Shown here: positions 1 through 8,216 of the stretch, piece after piece
Numbering within the stretch: the stretch's first letter is position 1
How the letters are laid out: each line of letters begins with the position of its first letter
NCBI RefSeq assembly: GCF_000949385.2
Contig: NZ_JYKO02000001.1
Location: 3,792,770 to 3,856,769, forward strand
DNA from: Pseudomonas sp. LFM046
GTDB lineage: Bacteria; Pseudomonadota; Gammaproteobacteria; Pseudomonadales; Pseudomonadaceae
Reading direction: 5' to 3'
Length of the DNA: 64,000 nucleotides
The notes under the pieces: model-generated
Told to the model about the DNA's origin: nothing
Databases searched by the model: none
What the model saw: the letters and a program-made list of their open reading frames with translations, nothing else
Position numbers and translations under genes: made by a program

Positions 1-8
1 CCTGCATG

Positions 9-20
9 ATTGTCGACACA
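9..20. promoter_or_regulatory. Imperfect GntR-like operator, copy 1
   Basis: The sequence ATTGTCGACACA contains TTGTCGACA, the core of the perfect palindrome at 82-93. The two sites lie about 73 bp apart. The protein that binds is not encoded in the window. Confidence 0.4.
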
Positions 21-81
21 TTAGTCAGCGGTTGCGCAAAACTACTGTCGCACTGGTCGTTTGTCAAACAACAATCTGACA

Positions 82-93
82 ATTGTCGACAAT
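82..93. promoter_or_regulatory. Perfect 12-bp palindrome ATTGTCGACAAT
   Basis: A perfect palindrome flanked by direct copies of ACAATCTG (71-78 and 90-97). Spaced TTGTC/GACAA arms are typical of FadR-subfamily GntR regulators. I recall ATTGTCGACAAT as the motif of the GntR-type propionate regulator PrpR in proteobacteria; that link is from memory. The regulated gene is probably just outside the left edge. Confidence 0.5.
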
Positions 94-310
94 CTGCTTC
101 TAACCAAAAATTCTAAGCACTGAGCCACACACCTGTCTTTGGCACCATATGCGTCTGTCGCGGTGCAAAATCCGCATGCTAGAATGCGCGCCGCCAGCGC
201 CAGTCTGGGCGCCATTCACTTGCCTGCTAGACTCCCAGACCAGGCGCAACAGCCAAGAAGGCCGTGAGCCGGGCTCCTGGACCGATGACCGCTTTACGCT
301 CAAAGGACTT

Positions 311-847
311 ATGACACTCAAGCCCTTCGCCCTTTTCGCCTGCCTCCTCGCCCTACCCGGTCTGAGCCTCGCCAACGAGAAGACCGTCTACGGCCTCAAT
401 GAATACGCCCGGCTGAAGGATCTCGACCTCGTCGTCGCCGCCAAGCTCGATACCGGCGCCAAGACCGCCTCGCTCAGTGCCCGCGACATCACGCGCTTCA
501 AGAAGAATGGCGAAAGCTGGGTACGTTTCTACCTGGCCATCGACGACGCCCACGAACACCCGATCGAACGCCCCCTCGCGCGAATCAGCAAGATCAAGCG
601 CCGCTCCGGCGACTACGACCCCGAGGAAGGCAAGACCTACACCGCACGCCCGGTCATCGAACTGGAGGTGTGCATGGGCAAGGCCCTGCGGCAGATCGAA
701 GTGAACCTCACCGACCGCAGTGCATTCCAATACCCGCTTCTGATCGGTTCCGAGGCGCTCAAGCGCTTCGATGCACTGGTCGACCCGAGCCTTAAATACG
801 CCGCCGGCAAACCCGGCTGTGCCACCGACGCAAACTCTGACGAGTAA
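311..847 (+). CDS. Retropepsin-like ATP-dependent zinc protease family protein
   Basis: This 178-aa protein has a Sec signal peptide at about 1-21 (cut after LSLA), so it should be periplasmic. The mature part belongs to the putative ATP-dependent zinc protease family (PF05618), a retropepsin-like aspartyl fold, with the DTGA active-site motif at 47-50 and a GSEAL segment near 146. It is the first gene of a three-gene operon with the 7TM protein at 853 (5-nt gap) and the ATP-grasp ligase at 2383. Families of this trio have been proposed to make and cleave a peptide modification; in recent annotations they carry names of the RloA/B/C type linked to osmotic tolerance (from memory). Start 311 was chosen because the signal peptide begins there; the in-frame ATG at 149 adds a non-protein-like leader. 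The substrate is unknown. Confidence 0.85.
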   Translation: MTLKPFALFACLLALPGLSLANEKTVYGLNEYARLKDLDLVVAAKLDTGAKTASLSARDITRFKKNGESWVRFYLAIDDAHEHPIERPLARISKIKRRSGDYDPEEGKTYTARPVIELEVCMGKALRQIEVNLTDRSAFQYPLLIGSEALKRFDALVDPSLKYAAGKPGCATDANSDE

Positions 848-852
848 CCCAC

Positions 853-2379
853 ATGCGCTCTCTTACCCTGCATCTGAAAGTCCTGATCACCCTATTGGTG
901 AGCCTGGGCGTTCTGATAACGGCCTACCAGATCTTCATCCAGGGCATCCCGATCACCGAGGATGCGACCGACGACCTCTGGAACATCGACGCCAAGGTCG
1001 AATTCCAGGCGAGCCCCAAGGACCCGATCAAGGTCCAGATGTTCGTTCCGCCACTGAATCGGGACTACGTCAGCCTCAATGAGAGCTTCATCTCCAACAA
1101 CTATGGGGTGAGCATCAACCGCACCGATGGCAACCGTAAGGTGACCTGGTCCGCGCGTCGCGCCAGTGGCAACCAGACCCTCTACTACCGCCTGGTGCTG
1201 ACCAAGCGCTACAGCGGCGAGAAGCCGAAGGACAAGGGGCCGATCTTCCGCGACAGCATCCCGGTGGAAGGCCCCGAGAAGATCGCTGCCGAGGCCCTGT
1301 TGGCACCCATCCGCCAGCACTCCGCCGACGTCGAGACCTTCATCAGCGAGACCATCAAGCGTGTCAACAATCTGAACGATGACAACGTCAAGCTGCTGCT
1401 GGCTGGCGACACCAGCACCCCGAACAAGGCCAAGGCCATCGAGCTGCTGCTGTCCATCGCCCACGTGCCGATGGAGCGCGTCCATACCATTCGCCTGGTG
1501 AGCGAGCAGGCCCAGAGCCCCGAACTCTGGCTGCGCAGCTTCAATGGCGAGAACTGGCTGTATTTCAACCCCGAAACCGGCGAGCAGGGCCTGCCGGGCG
1601 ATCGCCTGATCTGGTGGACCGGTGACGACAACCTGATCAACGTCGACGGCGGCAAGAAGGTCCAGGTGACCTTCAGCATGAACAACAGCGAGATGAACGC
1701 CATTCGCCTGGCCAAGCTGACCGACGAGAACACCGACGCCGACTTCCTCGAGTACTCGCTCTACGGCCTGCCGCTGCAGACCCAGCAGACCTACCAGATC
1801 ATGATCATGATCCCGATCGGCGTACTGGTGATCCTGATCCTGCGCAACCTTGGCGGCCTGCAGACCCTGGGTACCTTCACCCCGGTGCTGATCGCCCTCG
1901 CCTTCCGCGAAACCCAGCTGGGCTTCGGCATCGTGCTCTTCACCATCATCACGGCGCTGGGCCTGTCGCTGCGTTCCTACCTCGAACACCTGAAGCTGCA
2001 GATGCTGCCACGACTATCGGTGGTGCTGACGTTCGTGGTGGTGCTGATCGCGGTCATCAGCCTGCTGAGCCACAAGCTGGGCCTGGAGCGCGGCCTGTCG
2101 GTGGCCCTGTTCCCGATGGTGATCCTGACCATGACCATCGAACGCCTGTCCATCACCTGGGAAGAACGCGGCGGCGGCCATGCCTTCAAGGTGGCGATCG
2201 GCACCCTGGTCGCGGCCACCCTGGCACACCTGCTGATGACCGTACCGGAGCTGACCTACTTCATCTTCACCTTCCCGGCGGTGCTGCTGATCATGGTGGG
2301 CTTCATGCTGGCGATGGGTCGCTACCGCGGCTACCGCCTGACCGAACTCTTCCGCTTCAAAGCCTTCCTGAAGGACTGA
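853..2379 (+). CDS. Inactive transglutaminase-like 7TM membrane protein
   Basis: A 508-aa inner-membrane protein. There is one N-terminal membrane segment (about 5-27), then a periplasmic domain of roughly 290 residues, then about seven hydrophobic segments from residue 318 to 495. This matches the two-part family of an inactive transglutaminase fused to 7TM (PF14400 and PF14402). I see no Cys-His-Asp triad in the soluble domain, as expected for a binding rather than a catalytic role. It sits between the periplasmic protease and the ATP-grasp ligase, 3 nt before the latter. A reasonable inference is that it links a cytoplasmic ligase to a periplasmic protease across the membrane. The molecular function is not established. 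Confidence 0.85.
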   Translation: MRSLTLHLKVLITLLVSLGVLITAYQIFIQGIPITEDATDDLWNIDAKVEFQASPKDPIKVQMFVPPLNRDYVSLNESFISNNYGVSINRTDGNRKVTWSARRASGNQTLYYRLVLTKRYSGEKPKDKGPIFRDSIPVEGPEKIAAEALLAPIRQHSADVETFISETIKRVNNLNDDNVKLLLAGDTSTPNKAKAIELLLSIAHVPMERVHTIRLVSEQAQSPELWLRSFNGENWLYFNPETGEQGLPGDRLIWWTGDDNLINVDGGKKVQVTFSMNNSEMNAIRLAKLTDENTDADFLEYSLYGLPLQTQQTYQIMIMIPIGVLVILILRNLGGLQTLGTFTPVLIALAFRETQLGFGIVLFTIITALGLSLRSYLEHLKLQMLPRLSVVLTFVVVLIAVISLLSHKLGLERGLSVALFPMVILTMTIERLSITWEERGGGHAFKVAIGTLVAATLAHLLMTVPELTYFIFTFPAVLLIMVGFMLAMGRYRGYRLTELFRFKAFLKD

Positions 2380-2382
2380 GCC

Positions 2383-3369
2383 ATGTTCGGCCTGCTCAAG
2401 ACGTGGAAAGCCCTCGAAGCCAAAGGCATCATGGGCATCAACCGGCGAAACGCGGATTACGTGCTGAAGTACAACAAACGGCACCTGTACCCGATCGTCG
2501 ACGACAAGATCATCACCAAGCAGCGCGCCATCGAGGCAGGGATTCACGTACCCGAGATGTACGGGATCATCTCCACCGAGAAGGAAATCGAGAAGCTCGA
2601 CGAGATCATCGGCGAGCGCAACGACTTCGTGATCAAGCCGGCGCAGGGCGCCGGCGGCGACGGCATCCTGGTGATCGCCGACCGCTTCGAAGGCCGCTAC
2701 AAGACCGTGTCCGGCAAGATCATCAGCCGCGAGGAGATCGAGCATCAGCTCTCCTCCATCCTCACCGGCCTCTACTCCCTGGGCGGGCACCGTGACCGCG
2801 CGCTGATCGAGTACCGCGTGACCCCGGACCAGATCTTCAAGAGCATCAGCTACGAAGGCGTGCCGGACATCCGCATCATCGTGCTGATGGGCTACCCGGT
2901 GATGGCGATGCTGCGCCTGCCCACCCGTCAGTCCAACGGCAAGGCCAACCTCCACCAGGGCGCCATCGGCGTCGGCGTGGACCTGGCCACCGGGCTCACC
3001 CTGCGCGGCACCTGGCTGAACAACAAGATCGCCAAGCACCCGGACACCACCAACGCGGTGGACGGCGTGCAGCTGCCCAACTGGGACGGCTTCATGAAGC
3101 TGGCGGCCGGCTGCCACGAGCTGTGCGGCCTGGGCTATATCGGTGTCGACATGGTGCTGGACCAGGACAAGGGCCCGTTGATCCTCGAGCTCAACGCCCG
3201 CCCCGGCCTGAACATCCAGATCGCCAACGACTGCGGCCTGACCCACCGTGCCCACGCCGTCGAGGCTCGTCTCGAAGAGCTGAAGGCCAAGGGCATCAAG
3301 GAAACCCCGGAAGAGCGCGTGCGGTTCTCCCAGGGACTCTTCGGCCACGTGCGGCCGGCGGAGATCTGA
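2383..3369 (+). CDS. ATP-grasp alpha-L-glutamate ligase-like protein
   Basis: A 328-aa cytoplasmic protein related to RimK (PF14397 / RimK-related ligase type). Visible ATP-grasp elements are the glycine-rich lysine strand VIKPAQGAGGDG (83-94) and the metal-binding LELNARPG (268-275). Such enzymes form a carboxylate-amine bond through an acylphosphate, using ATP. It is the last gene of the operon and is followed at 3384 by a strong terminator, so the unit is transcribed as three genes. The acceptor is unknown; glutamate addition is only suggested by the family name. Confidence 0.85.
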   Translation: MFGLLKTWKALEAKGIMGINRRNADYVLKYNKRHLYPIVDDKIITKQRAIEAGIHVPEMYGIISTEKEIEKLDEIIGERNDFVIKPAQGAGGDGILVIADRFEGRYKTVSGKIISREEIEHQLSSILTGLYSLGGHRDRALIEYRVTPDQIFKSISYEGVPDIRIIVLMGYPVMAMLRLPTRQSNGKANLHQGAIGVGVDLATGLTLRGTWLNNKIAKHPDTTNAVDGVQLPNWDGFMKLAAGCHELCGLGYIGVDMVLDQDKGPLILELNARPGLNIQIANDCGLTHRAHAVEARLEELKAKGIKETPEERVRFSQGLFGHVRPAEI

Positions 3370-3383
3370 GCCATCGCTGCATG

Positions 3384-3412
3384 AAAAAGCCCGGCCTTGT
3401 GCCGGGCTTTTT
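3384..3412 (+). terminator. Rho-independent terminator of the ligase operon
   Basis: GCCCGGC and GCCGGGC arms with a short loop, preceded by five A and followed by five T. It lies 15 nt after the stop codon of the ATP-grasp gene. Confidence 0.9.
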
Positions 3413-3434
3413 CATATGGCGAAGCTCAAGGCCC

Positions 3435-3498
3435 GTAGGGTGCGCCGTGCGCACCGGCAAGCCGGTGCCGAGGTTTCGGTGTGCGCAGCGCACCCTAC
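3435..3498. repeat. Intergenic inverted-repeat element, GTAGGGTGCGCC type
   Basis: The ends are GTAGGGTGCGCC and its complement GGCGCACCCTAC; inside is a second small palindrome (caccggcaagccggtg). Copies of the same type occur at 35196-35252 and 42463-42541. It lies between the ligase operon and speE. Confidence 0.75.
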
Positions 3499-3540
3499 TC
3501 GATTCAGTCCTGAATCCCAGGAGAACTGGCCGGGCATCGC

Positions 3541-3570
3541 TGGTGGATGAAAGAGCGCCATCCACCCTAC
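3541..3570. repeat. Half copy of an intergenic element, GGTGGAT...ATCCACCCTAC type
   Basis: The arms GGTGGAT and ATCCACC flank a short core and end in CCTAC. It resembles the complete copy at 37336-37398 but lacks the opening GTAGG. Confidence 0.6.
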
Positions 3571-3586
3571 GCAAAGCCGAACCAGT

Positions 3587-3611
3587 AAAAAGGGGCCATT
3601 AGGCCCCTTTT
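3587..3611 (-). terminator. Terminator of speE (probably bidirectional)
   Basis: AAAAAGGGGCC, a 3-nt loop, then GGCCCCTTTT. Read on the minus strand it follows the speE stop codon by about 15 nt. Confidence 0.85.
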
Positions 3612-3626
3612 CATCTACCCGACAAC

Positions 3627-4487
3627 TCAGTCATTGCTCGGCTTGTTCACCGCCTGCAGCACGTACTGCGGCAGGGCGAAGGCGCCGACATGGATCTCGG
3701 GGTTGTAGTAGCGGGTCACGATGCCGCTGCCAGCATAGCGCTGACGCAGGGTTTCCACCGGCAGCTTGCGCATTTCCGCATCGGTGGAGCCCCAGGCAAA
3801 GGCCATGGCGCCGCCGATATAGGTGGGCACCGCGGCCTGGTAGAAGTGCCAGTCGACGAACAGGCTGTCCATGCGGCTGGCGGTGGTCTGCACTTCGCCC
3901 AGCTGCATGAAGGGGGTGCCGTTCTGGGTCACCAGCACGCCACCGTCGTTCAGGCAGCGGCGGCAGGCCTGATAGAAGTTCTCGGAGAACAGCACCTCGC
4001 CCGGACCGATGGGGTCGGTGGAGTCCGAGATGATGACGTCGAACTTCTCCTCGGTGGTGGCGACGAAACGCATGCCGTCGTCGATCACCAGGTTCAGGCG
4101 CGGATCTTCGTAGGCGCCCTTGGAGTGGTTGGGCAGGAATTCCTTGCACATTTCCACCACCGTGCCGTCAATTTCCACCATGGTGATGCGCTCGATATCA
4201 CGGTGCTTGCGCACTTCACGCAGCATGCCGCCGTCACCGCCGCCGATGATCAGCACGCTCTTCACCGCGCCGTGGGCGAGGATCGGCACGTGGGTGAGCA
4301 TCTCGTGGTAGATGAACTCGTCCGCCTCGGTGGTCTGGATCACGCCGTCCAGAGCCATGACACGGCCCATGCGGGCGTTCTCGAAGATCACCAGGTGCTG
4401 GTGCTCGGTACGCACTTCGTGCAGCAGCTTGTCCATGCGAAAGCGCTGGCCGTAACCGTCGTACAGAGTTTCCTGATAGTCGCTCAT
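3627..4487 (-). CDS. speE: Polyamine aminopropyltransferase (spermidine synthase)
   Basis: A 286-aa cytosolic enzyme that transfers the aminopropyl group of decarboxylated SAM to putrescine, giving spermidine and methylthioadenosine. The cofactor-binding glycine loop IGGGDGG is at 81-87, and the catalytic acidic motif DSTDP is at 155-159. Length and motifs are those of bacterial SpeE. The start was set at [10 protein letters not shown] because homologues begin there; an upstream TTG would add 56 residues of no family similarity. It is divergent from alkA. Its by-product methylthioadenosine is the substrate of the methionine salvage pathway, whose genes lie 2.3 kb away. Confidence 0.95.
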   Translation of the reverse strand: MSDYQETLYDGYGQRFRMDKLLHEVRTEHQHLVIFENARMGRVMALDGVIQTTEADEFIYHEMLTHVPILAHGAVKSVLIIGGGDGGMLREVRKHRDIERITMVEIDGTVVEMCKEFLPNHSKGAYEDPRLNLVIDDGMRFVATTEEKFDVIISDSTDPIGPGEVLFSENFYQACRRCLNDGGVLVTQNGTPFMQLGEVQTTASRMDSLFVDWHFYQAAVPTYIGGAMAFAWGSTDAEMRKLPVETLRQRYAGSGIVTRYYNPEIHVGAFALPQYVLQAVNKPSND

Positions 4488-4694
4488 GGGTTGTCTCCCC
4501 TGCTGGCTGTAGTAGCGGACGGTGCCACCGCCCCATGAAAAGGCGCGCATTCTACGATGGCTTCGATGACAGGTCGAACCGTGCGGGAAAATTTGAAAGT
4601 CAGTTTTGCAGAGACGTTCCAGCGCCAGGAGAATATCGTCGCACCCTGACGGCAATCGCTCCCTTTACCTGAATCCCGCGAGCCCACCGAGCCC

Positions 4695-5555
4695 ATGCGC
4701 CTTGATTACTTCGAGCCCTGGAGTTGGAAGCAGTTCCAGCAACATTTCGCCCTGCGGCGCCTGCCCGGCGTCGAACAACTGACGGCCGACAGCTACTGCC
4801 GCAGCTTCCGCCTGGGCGAGCGTAGCGGCTGGTTCCGCCTGCGCCCGCTGCCCGGAGTCCTGGAACTGGAGCTGAGCCCGTCTGCCCGGGGCCTGGAGCA
4901 GCAGCTGGCGCCGCGCGTGCGGCAGATGTTCGACCTGGACAGCGATCCCGCCGCCATCGCCCGCCACCTGGGCCGCGACCCGCTCCTGCACGACCTGCTC
5001 ACGCGTTACCCAGGCCTTCGCCTGCCTGTTGCCTTCGACCCGTTCGAACAAGGCGTGCGCACCATCATCGGCCAGCAAGTCACGGTGAAGGCGGCGGTGA
5101 CCATCGCCGGGCGCCTGGTGGAACGGCTCGGAGAACCGCTGAAAGATGCGGAGGAAGGCGGCCCGCAGCGACTCTTCCCCTGCGCGCAGGCCATCGCCGA
5201 CGACCCGCTGCCCGGCATCGGCATGCCCGGCAAACGTGTCGACACCTTGCGCCGTTTCGCCCAATCCGTGGCCGACGGCAGCCTGGAACTGAGCCTGGCG
5301 GCAGGCGTCGAAGCCCTCATCGAACGACTTTGCGCCCTGCCCGGCATCGGCCGCTGGACCGCCGAGTACATCGCACTGCGTGCCTTCGGCCAACCGGATG
5401 CCTTCCCCACCGCAGACCTGGGCCTGCTCAAATCCCCCCTCTGGGGGCCAGGAGGCATCAGCGCGCGGGACCTGGCCAACCGCGCCGAACAATGGCGGCC
5501 CTGGCGCGCTTACGCCGCCGTCTATCTCTGGCAGAGCTACGCCGAGGAGAATTGA
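4695..5555 (+). CDS. alkA: DNA-3-methyladenine glycosylase II (AlkA)
   Basis: A 286-aa base-excision repair enzyme that removes 3-methyladenine and other alkylated bases. It has the AlkA N-terminal domain (about 1-110) and a helix-hairpin-helix GPD domain with LPGIGRWTAEY (215-225) and the catalytic Asp241 in the TADLGL strand. No Ada-type DNA-methyltransferase domain is fused to it. It is followed after 2 nt by ogt, so the two form an alkylation-damage repair operon: one excises methylated bases, the other demethylates O6-guanine directly. Confidence 0.93.
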   Translation: MRLDYFEPWSWKQFQQHFALRRLPGVEQLTADSYCRSFRLGERSGWFRLRPLPGVLELELSPSARGLEQQLAPRVRQMFDLDSDPAAIARHLGRDPLLHDLLTRYPGLRLPVAFDPFEQGVRTIIGQQVTVKAAVTIAGRLVERLGEPLKDAEEGGPQRLFPCAQAIADDPLPGIGMPGKRVDTLRRFAQSVADGSLELSLAAGVEALIERLCALPGIGRWTAEYIALRAFGQPDAFPTADLGLLKSPLWGPGGISARDLANRAEQWRPWRAYAAVYLWQSYAEEN

Positions 5556-5557
5556 AG

Positions 5558-6058
5558 ATGCATTACCGCTACCAGGACAGCCCTATCGGTCCCTTGCTGC
5601 TGGCGGGTGACGACAGCGGCCTGCAACTGCTGCACATGGACGCCGCCCAGCCGTGGGAACTGGCTCCGGACTGGCAGCCTGCCAAAAAGGAGCTGGATGT
5701 GGCCTGCCGCCAGCTGGACCTCTATTTCCAAGGGCGTCTGAAACGCTTCGACCTGCGCCTGGCGCCTCGCGGCACCGCCTTCCAGCAGCAGGTCTGGCAC
5801 GCCCTGCTGGGCATTCCCTACGGGCGGACCACCAGCTACAGCGAATTGGCCGAACGCATCGGCAAGCCGAAATCGGTGCGCGCCGTGGGCACCGCCAACG
5901 GCGCCAACCCCATCGCCATCATCATCCCCTGTCACCGGGTGATCGGCCGCGACGGCAGCCTCACCGGCTACGCCGGCGGCCTGTCGCGCAAGGCGCTGCT
6001 GCTCAAACTGGAAGGGGTGAAGCTGCAGCCGGAACAGGATCAGCTGCTGTTGATCTGA
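5558..6058 (+). CDS. ogt: Methylated-DNA--protein-cysteine methyltransferase
   Basis: A 166-aa suicide enzyme that moves the methyl group of O6-methylguanine in DNA to its own cysteine. The active-site motif PCHRV is at 124-128 with Cys125, and the DNA-binding wing GTAFQQQVWHALLGIPYG is at 72-89. The start is 2 nt after the alkA stop, with the coding end of alkA (gaggagaattgaag) supplying the ribosome binding site, so translation is likely coupled. There is no Ada regulatory domain, so induction by methylation through this protein is not expected. Confidence 0.93.
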   Translation: MHYRYQDSPIGPLLLAGDDSGLQLLHMDAAQPWELAPDWQPAKKELDVACRQLDLYFQGRLKRFDLRLAPRGTAFQQQVWHALLGIPYGRTTSYSELAERIGKPKSVRAVGTANGANPIAIIIPCHRVIGRDGSLTGYAGGLSRKALLLKLEGVKLQPEQDQLLLI

Positions 6059-6064
6059 GCCCGC

Positions 6065-6622
6065 TCAAGGCTGGCGGATTCGTGCAAGCACCTTGGGCGG
6101 ATCGGCCAGGGGCAGTTCGATGATCAGCCCCTCCCCGTCTCGCGTCGAAACACCGGTGAGCGCCTCGATGTTCGTCTGGTGGCTGACCATGATCACCGGC
6201 CGATCCTTGGGCACTTTCTCGATGGCCTGGCGCATCTCATCCGTCTGCGCTTCCTGGCTTTCCGGGTCCTTGAAGAAGGAGTCCAGCGCCGACAACAACT
6301 CCACCGCCCCCAGGCCCATTTCCATCGCCGTGTCCTGGGCGCGACACCAATTGCTGGTGTAGAGCCGCGGCTGCTCCACCTTGCGTCGCACCAGTAATTT
6401 TCCCCATCGGCGCGCCTCCCGGCGCCCCCTGTCGCTGAGGTTGCGCTGGGTGCTGCAATCCCCCAGACGGAAACCTTCCGGGTCGCCCGTGCCGGGCGCC
6501 GTGGTATGGCGCAGCAGGAGGAATGCCTTGCCCTCGCGCAGGGCCTGCCATGCCGCCTTCTGATCGGCGACCACCGGCTGGGCCAGCAGCGCGACCAGCA
6601 TCAGCACGATGAATCGGATCAT
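6065..6622 (-). CDS. Periplasmic histidine phosphatase family protein
   Basis: A 185-aa protein with a signal peptide (1-19, cut after VVA). It is a branch-2-like member of the phosphoglycerate-mutase/histidine phosphatase superfamily. The phospho-acceptor motif is LRHT (37-40) rather than the common RHG; Arg94 in NWCR and His148 in SHQTN complete the active site. The export signal argues against a glycolytic mutase and for an extracytoplasmic phosphatase. The substrate is not predictable. It converges on ogt with 6 nt between the stop codons. Confidence 0.82.
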   Translation of the reverse strand: MIRFIVLMLVALLAQPVVADQKAAWQALREGKAFLLLRHTTAPGTGDPEGFRLGDCSTQRNLSDRGRREARRWGKLLVRRKVEQPRLYTSNWCRAQDTAMEMGLGAVELLSALDSFFKDPESQEAQTDEMRQAIEKVPKDRPVIMVSHQTNIEALTGVSTRDGEGLIIELPLADPPKVLARIRQP

Positions 6623-6804
6623 GGCCGGGCCGCCGGGTTCGACGACCGGTCACAGGCCGCCCCAGCCGGGCCCCGCCCAAGGAGGAACACAGCAAAGCAA
6701 AGGCAGGAACCCATGGGGACGCTCCCTGATGGATGCAGTCACCCCAAGGATAGATCGGCTGACAGAAGCCTTCCTCGCGCTCTGTCAGACGATTCTGGGT
6801 GGCG

Positions 6805-7488
6805 TCAGAAGCGCGTCAGATCGATCACCGCGAAGCTGGCCACCGTCTCGTGACCGTCCAGGACGCCGCCGTCACGGGCGAGGCCAACGGTCTGCATGCC
6901 CGCGTCACGGGCGGCGTCCAGCTCCTGGACCACATCGGACAGGAAGAGGATCTCCTCGCCGGATCGACCAATGGCGGCGGCGATGCGCTGGTAGGAGGCT
7001 GCCTCGCGCTTCGGCCCGGAGGTGGTGTCGAAGTAGCCGGAGAACAGCGGAGTCAGGTCGCCCGCCTCGGAACAGCCGAAGATCAGTTTCTGCGCCTGGA
7101 TGGAGCCGGAGGAATAGACGTAGAGGTCATAGCCTTCCTGCTTCCAGCGACGCAGCGCTTCCACCGCATCCGGGTAGACATGCCCCTTGAGCTGGCCGGC
7201 GCGGTAGCCCTGCTCCCAGACCATGCCCTGCAGCGCCTTCAGCGGCGTCGCCTTGCGGTCTTCGGCAATCCAGTCGAGAAGGATTTCCACCACCCGCTCC
7301 AGGCTGGCCCCGGCCTCGCCGCTCTCCGCCCGCACGGCATCGATCTGCTGCGCCACCGCCGGTTCATCAGCGTGGGTCAGGACGAATTCCGGCAGGTGCC
7401 GCGCGGCGAAGGGGAAAAGCACGTCGAAGACGAAGCTCACCGCGCTGGTGGTGCCTTCGATGTCGGTGAGAATGGCCTTGATGGGCAT
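6805..7488 (-). CDS. mtnC: Enolase-phosphatase E1 (acireductone synthase)
   Basis: A 227-aa HAD-superfamily enzyme of methionine salvage. It enolises and dephosphorylates 2,3-diketo-5-methylthiopentyl-1-phosphate to the acireductone. The HAD nucleophile motif LTDIEGTT places Asp9 and Glu11 in the metal site; YSSGS (about 124) and LFLSD(V)V (about 182) are the second and third motifs. It is the last gene of the mtnB-mtnD-mtnC run. A 22-bp intergenic element (7531-7552) lies between mtnD and mtnC. Confidence 0.95.
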   Translation of the reverse strand: MPIKAILTDIEGTTSAVSFVFDVLFPFAARHLPEFVLTHADEPAVAQQIDAVRAESGEAGASLERVVEILLDWIAEDRKATPLKALQGMVWEQGYRAGQLKGHVYPDAVEALRRWKQEGYDLYVYSSGSIQAQKLIFGCSEAGDLTPLFSGYFDTTSGPKREAASYQRIAAAIGRSGEEILFLSDVVQELDAARDAGMQTVGLARDGGVLDGHETVASFAVIDLTRF

Positions 7489-7530
7489 AGGGAAACTCCA
7501 GATGAATCAGGTACGGCCGAGCGCAGGAAA

Positions 7531-7552
7531 GGTGGGCTGAAGCCCACCCTAC
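7531..7552. repeat. Short intergenic hairpin element, GGTGGGCTGAAGCCCACCCTAC
   Basis: The arms GGTGGGCT and AGCCCACC end in CCTAC, like the ends of the larger GTAGGG elements in this window. It sits between mtnD and mtnC and could form a hairpin in the message. Confidence 0.55.
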
Positions 7553-7583
7553 GGCGCGACGCGGATGAAACGGTTGCGGGGCG

Positions 7584-8129
7584 TCAGTCTTCCAGCGGCG
7601 GGAAGCGCTTGGCGATGTCGTCGCCGGTGAACTGGGCGACCCAGCCTTCCGGGTTGTTGAACAGGCGGATGGCGACGAAGTGCGGGTGCTCGCCCATGTC
7701 GAACCAGTGGCGGGTGCCGGCCGGCACGGAAATCAGGTCGTTCTTCTCGCAGAGCACGGCGTAGACGTAGTCGTCGATATGCAGGGTGAACAGGCCACGA
7801 CCGGCAACGAAGAAGCGCACTTCGTCCTCGCCGTGACGGTGCTCGTCGAGGAACTTGGCACGCAACTCGGCCTTCTGCGGGTGGTCGCTGGTCAGGCTGA
7901 CCACGTCCACCGTGACGTAGCCCTGCTCCTGCATCAAACGATCGATCTGCGGCCGGTAGGCGGCGATCACCTCGTCCTGGCTCGCGCCCGGAGCGATGGG
8001 GGCGCAAGCCTCCCAACGCTCGAAACGCACGCCGACACCGGCCAGGGTGGACGCGATGTCGTCCAGGTGGGTCAGGACCTTGTTCGGCAGGTCGGGGCTG
8101 GATTCGTGGTAGACGGTCAGGCTGCTCAT
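7584..8129 (-). CDS. mtnD: Acireductone dioxygenase
   Basis: A 181-aa cupin that oxidises acireductone with O2. The Fe2+ form gives the methionine precursor 4-methylthio-2-oxobutanoate and formate; the Ni2+ form gives methylthiopropionate, formate and CO. The metal ligands are visible: His97, His99 and Glu103 in HRHGEDE, and His141 in TRHWFD. It acts directly after MtnC. The gap to mtnB is 87 nt, and the three mtn genes are probably on one message from the aroC side. Confidence 0.95.
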   Translation of the reverse strand: MSSLTVYHESSPDLPNKVLTHLDDIASTLAGVGVRFERWEACAPIAPGASQDEVIAAYRPQIDRLMQEQGYVTVDVVSLTSDHPQKAELRAKFLDEHRHGEDEVRFFVAGRGLFTLHIDDYVYAVLCEKNDLISVPAGTRHWFDMGEHPHFVAIRLFNNPEGWVAQFTGDDIAKRFPPLED

Positions 8130-8216
8130 CTGGGTACTCCTTGCGGGCCGCCTCCCGGCTCTCTGGCGGGTCGGACGGCACCGGTATCAGTCAGGCATCT
8201 TCGTGTGAAGGAAGCA

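Larger units (their letters stand above)
1..310. other. Intergenic region with GntR-type palindromes
   Basis: No convincing gene is seen here. An open frame runs into the first gene from 149, but its residues are Arg/Pro-rich and carry no signal peptide or domain, so it is treated as non-coding. The left part holds repeated TTGTC/GACAA half sites (listed separately). They probably control a gene that reads leftwards beyond the window edge, or possibly the operon starting at 311. Confidence 0.5.

Noticed and set aside
149-310. N-terminal extension of the zinc protease from ATG 149
   Set aside because: It would bury the signal peptide inside the protein, and the added sequence is not protein-like.
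2014-3348. A 444-codon minus-strand open frame opposite the 7TM and ATP-grasp genes
   Set aside because: Shadow frame; it runs through the junction of two real genes and has no domain.
4488-4655. N-terminal extension of SpeE from an upstream TTG
   Set aside because: It adds 56 residues unlike the family, and SpeE homologues begin at [10 protein letters not shown].
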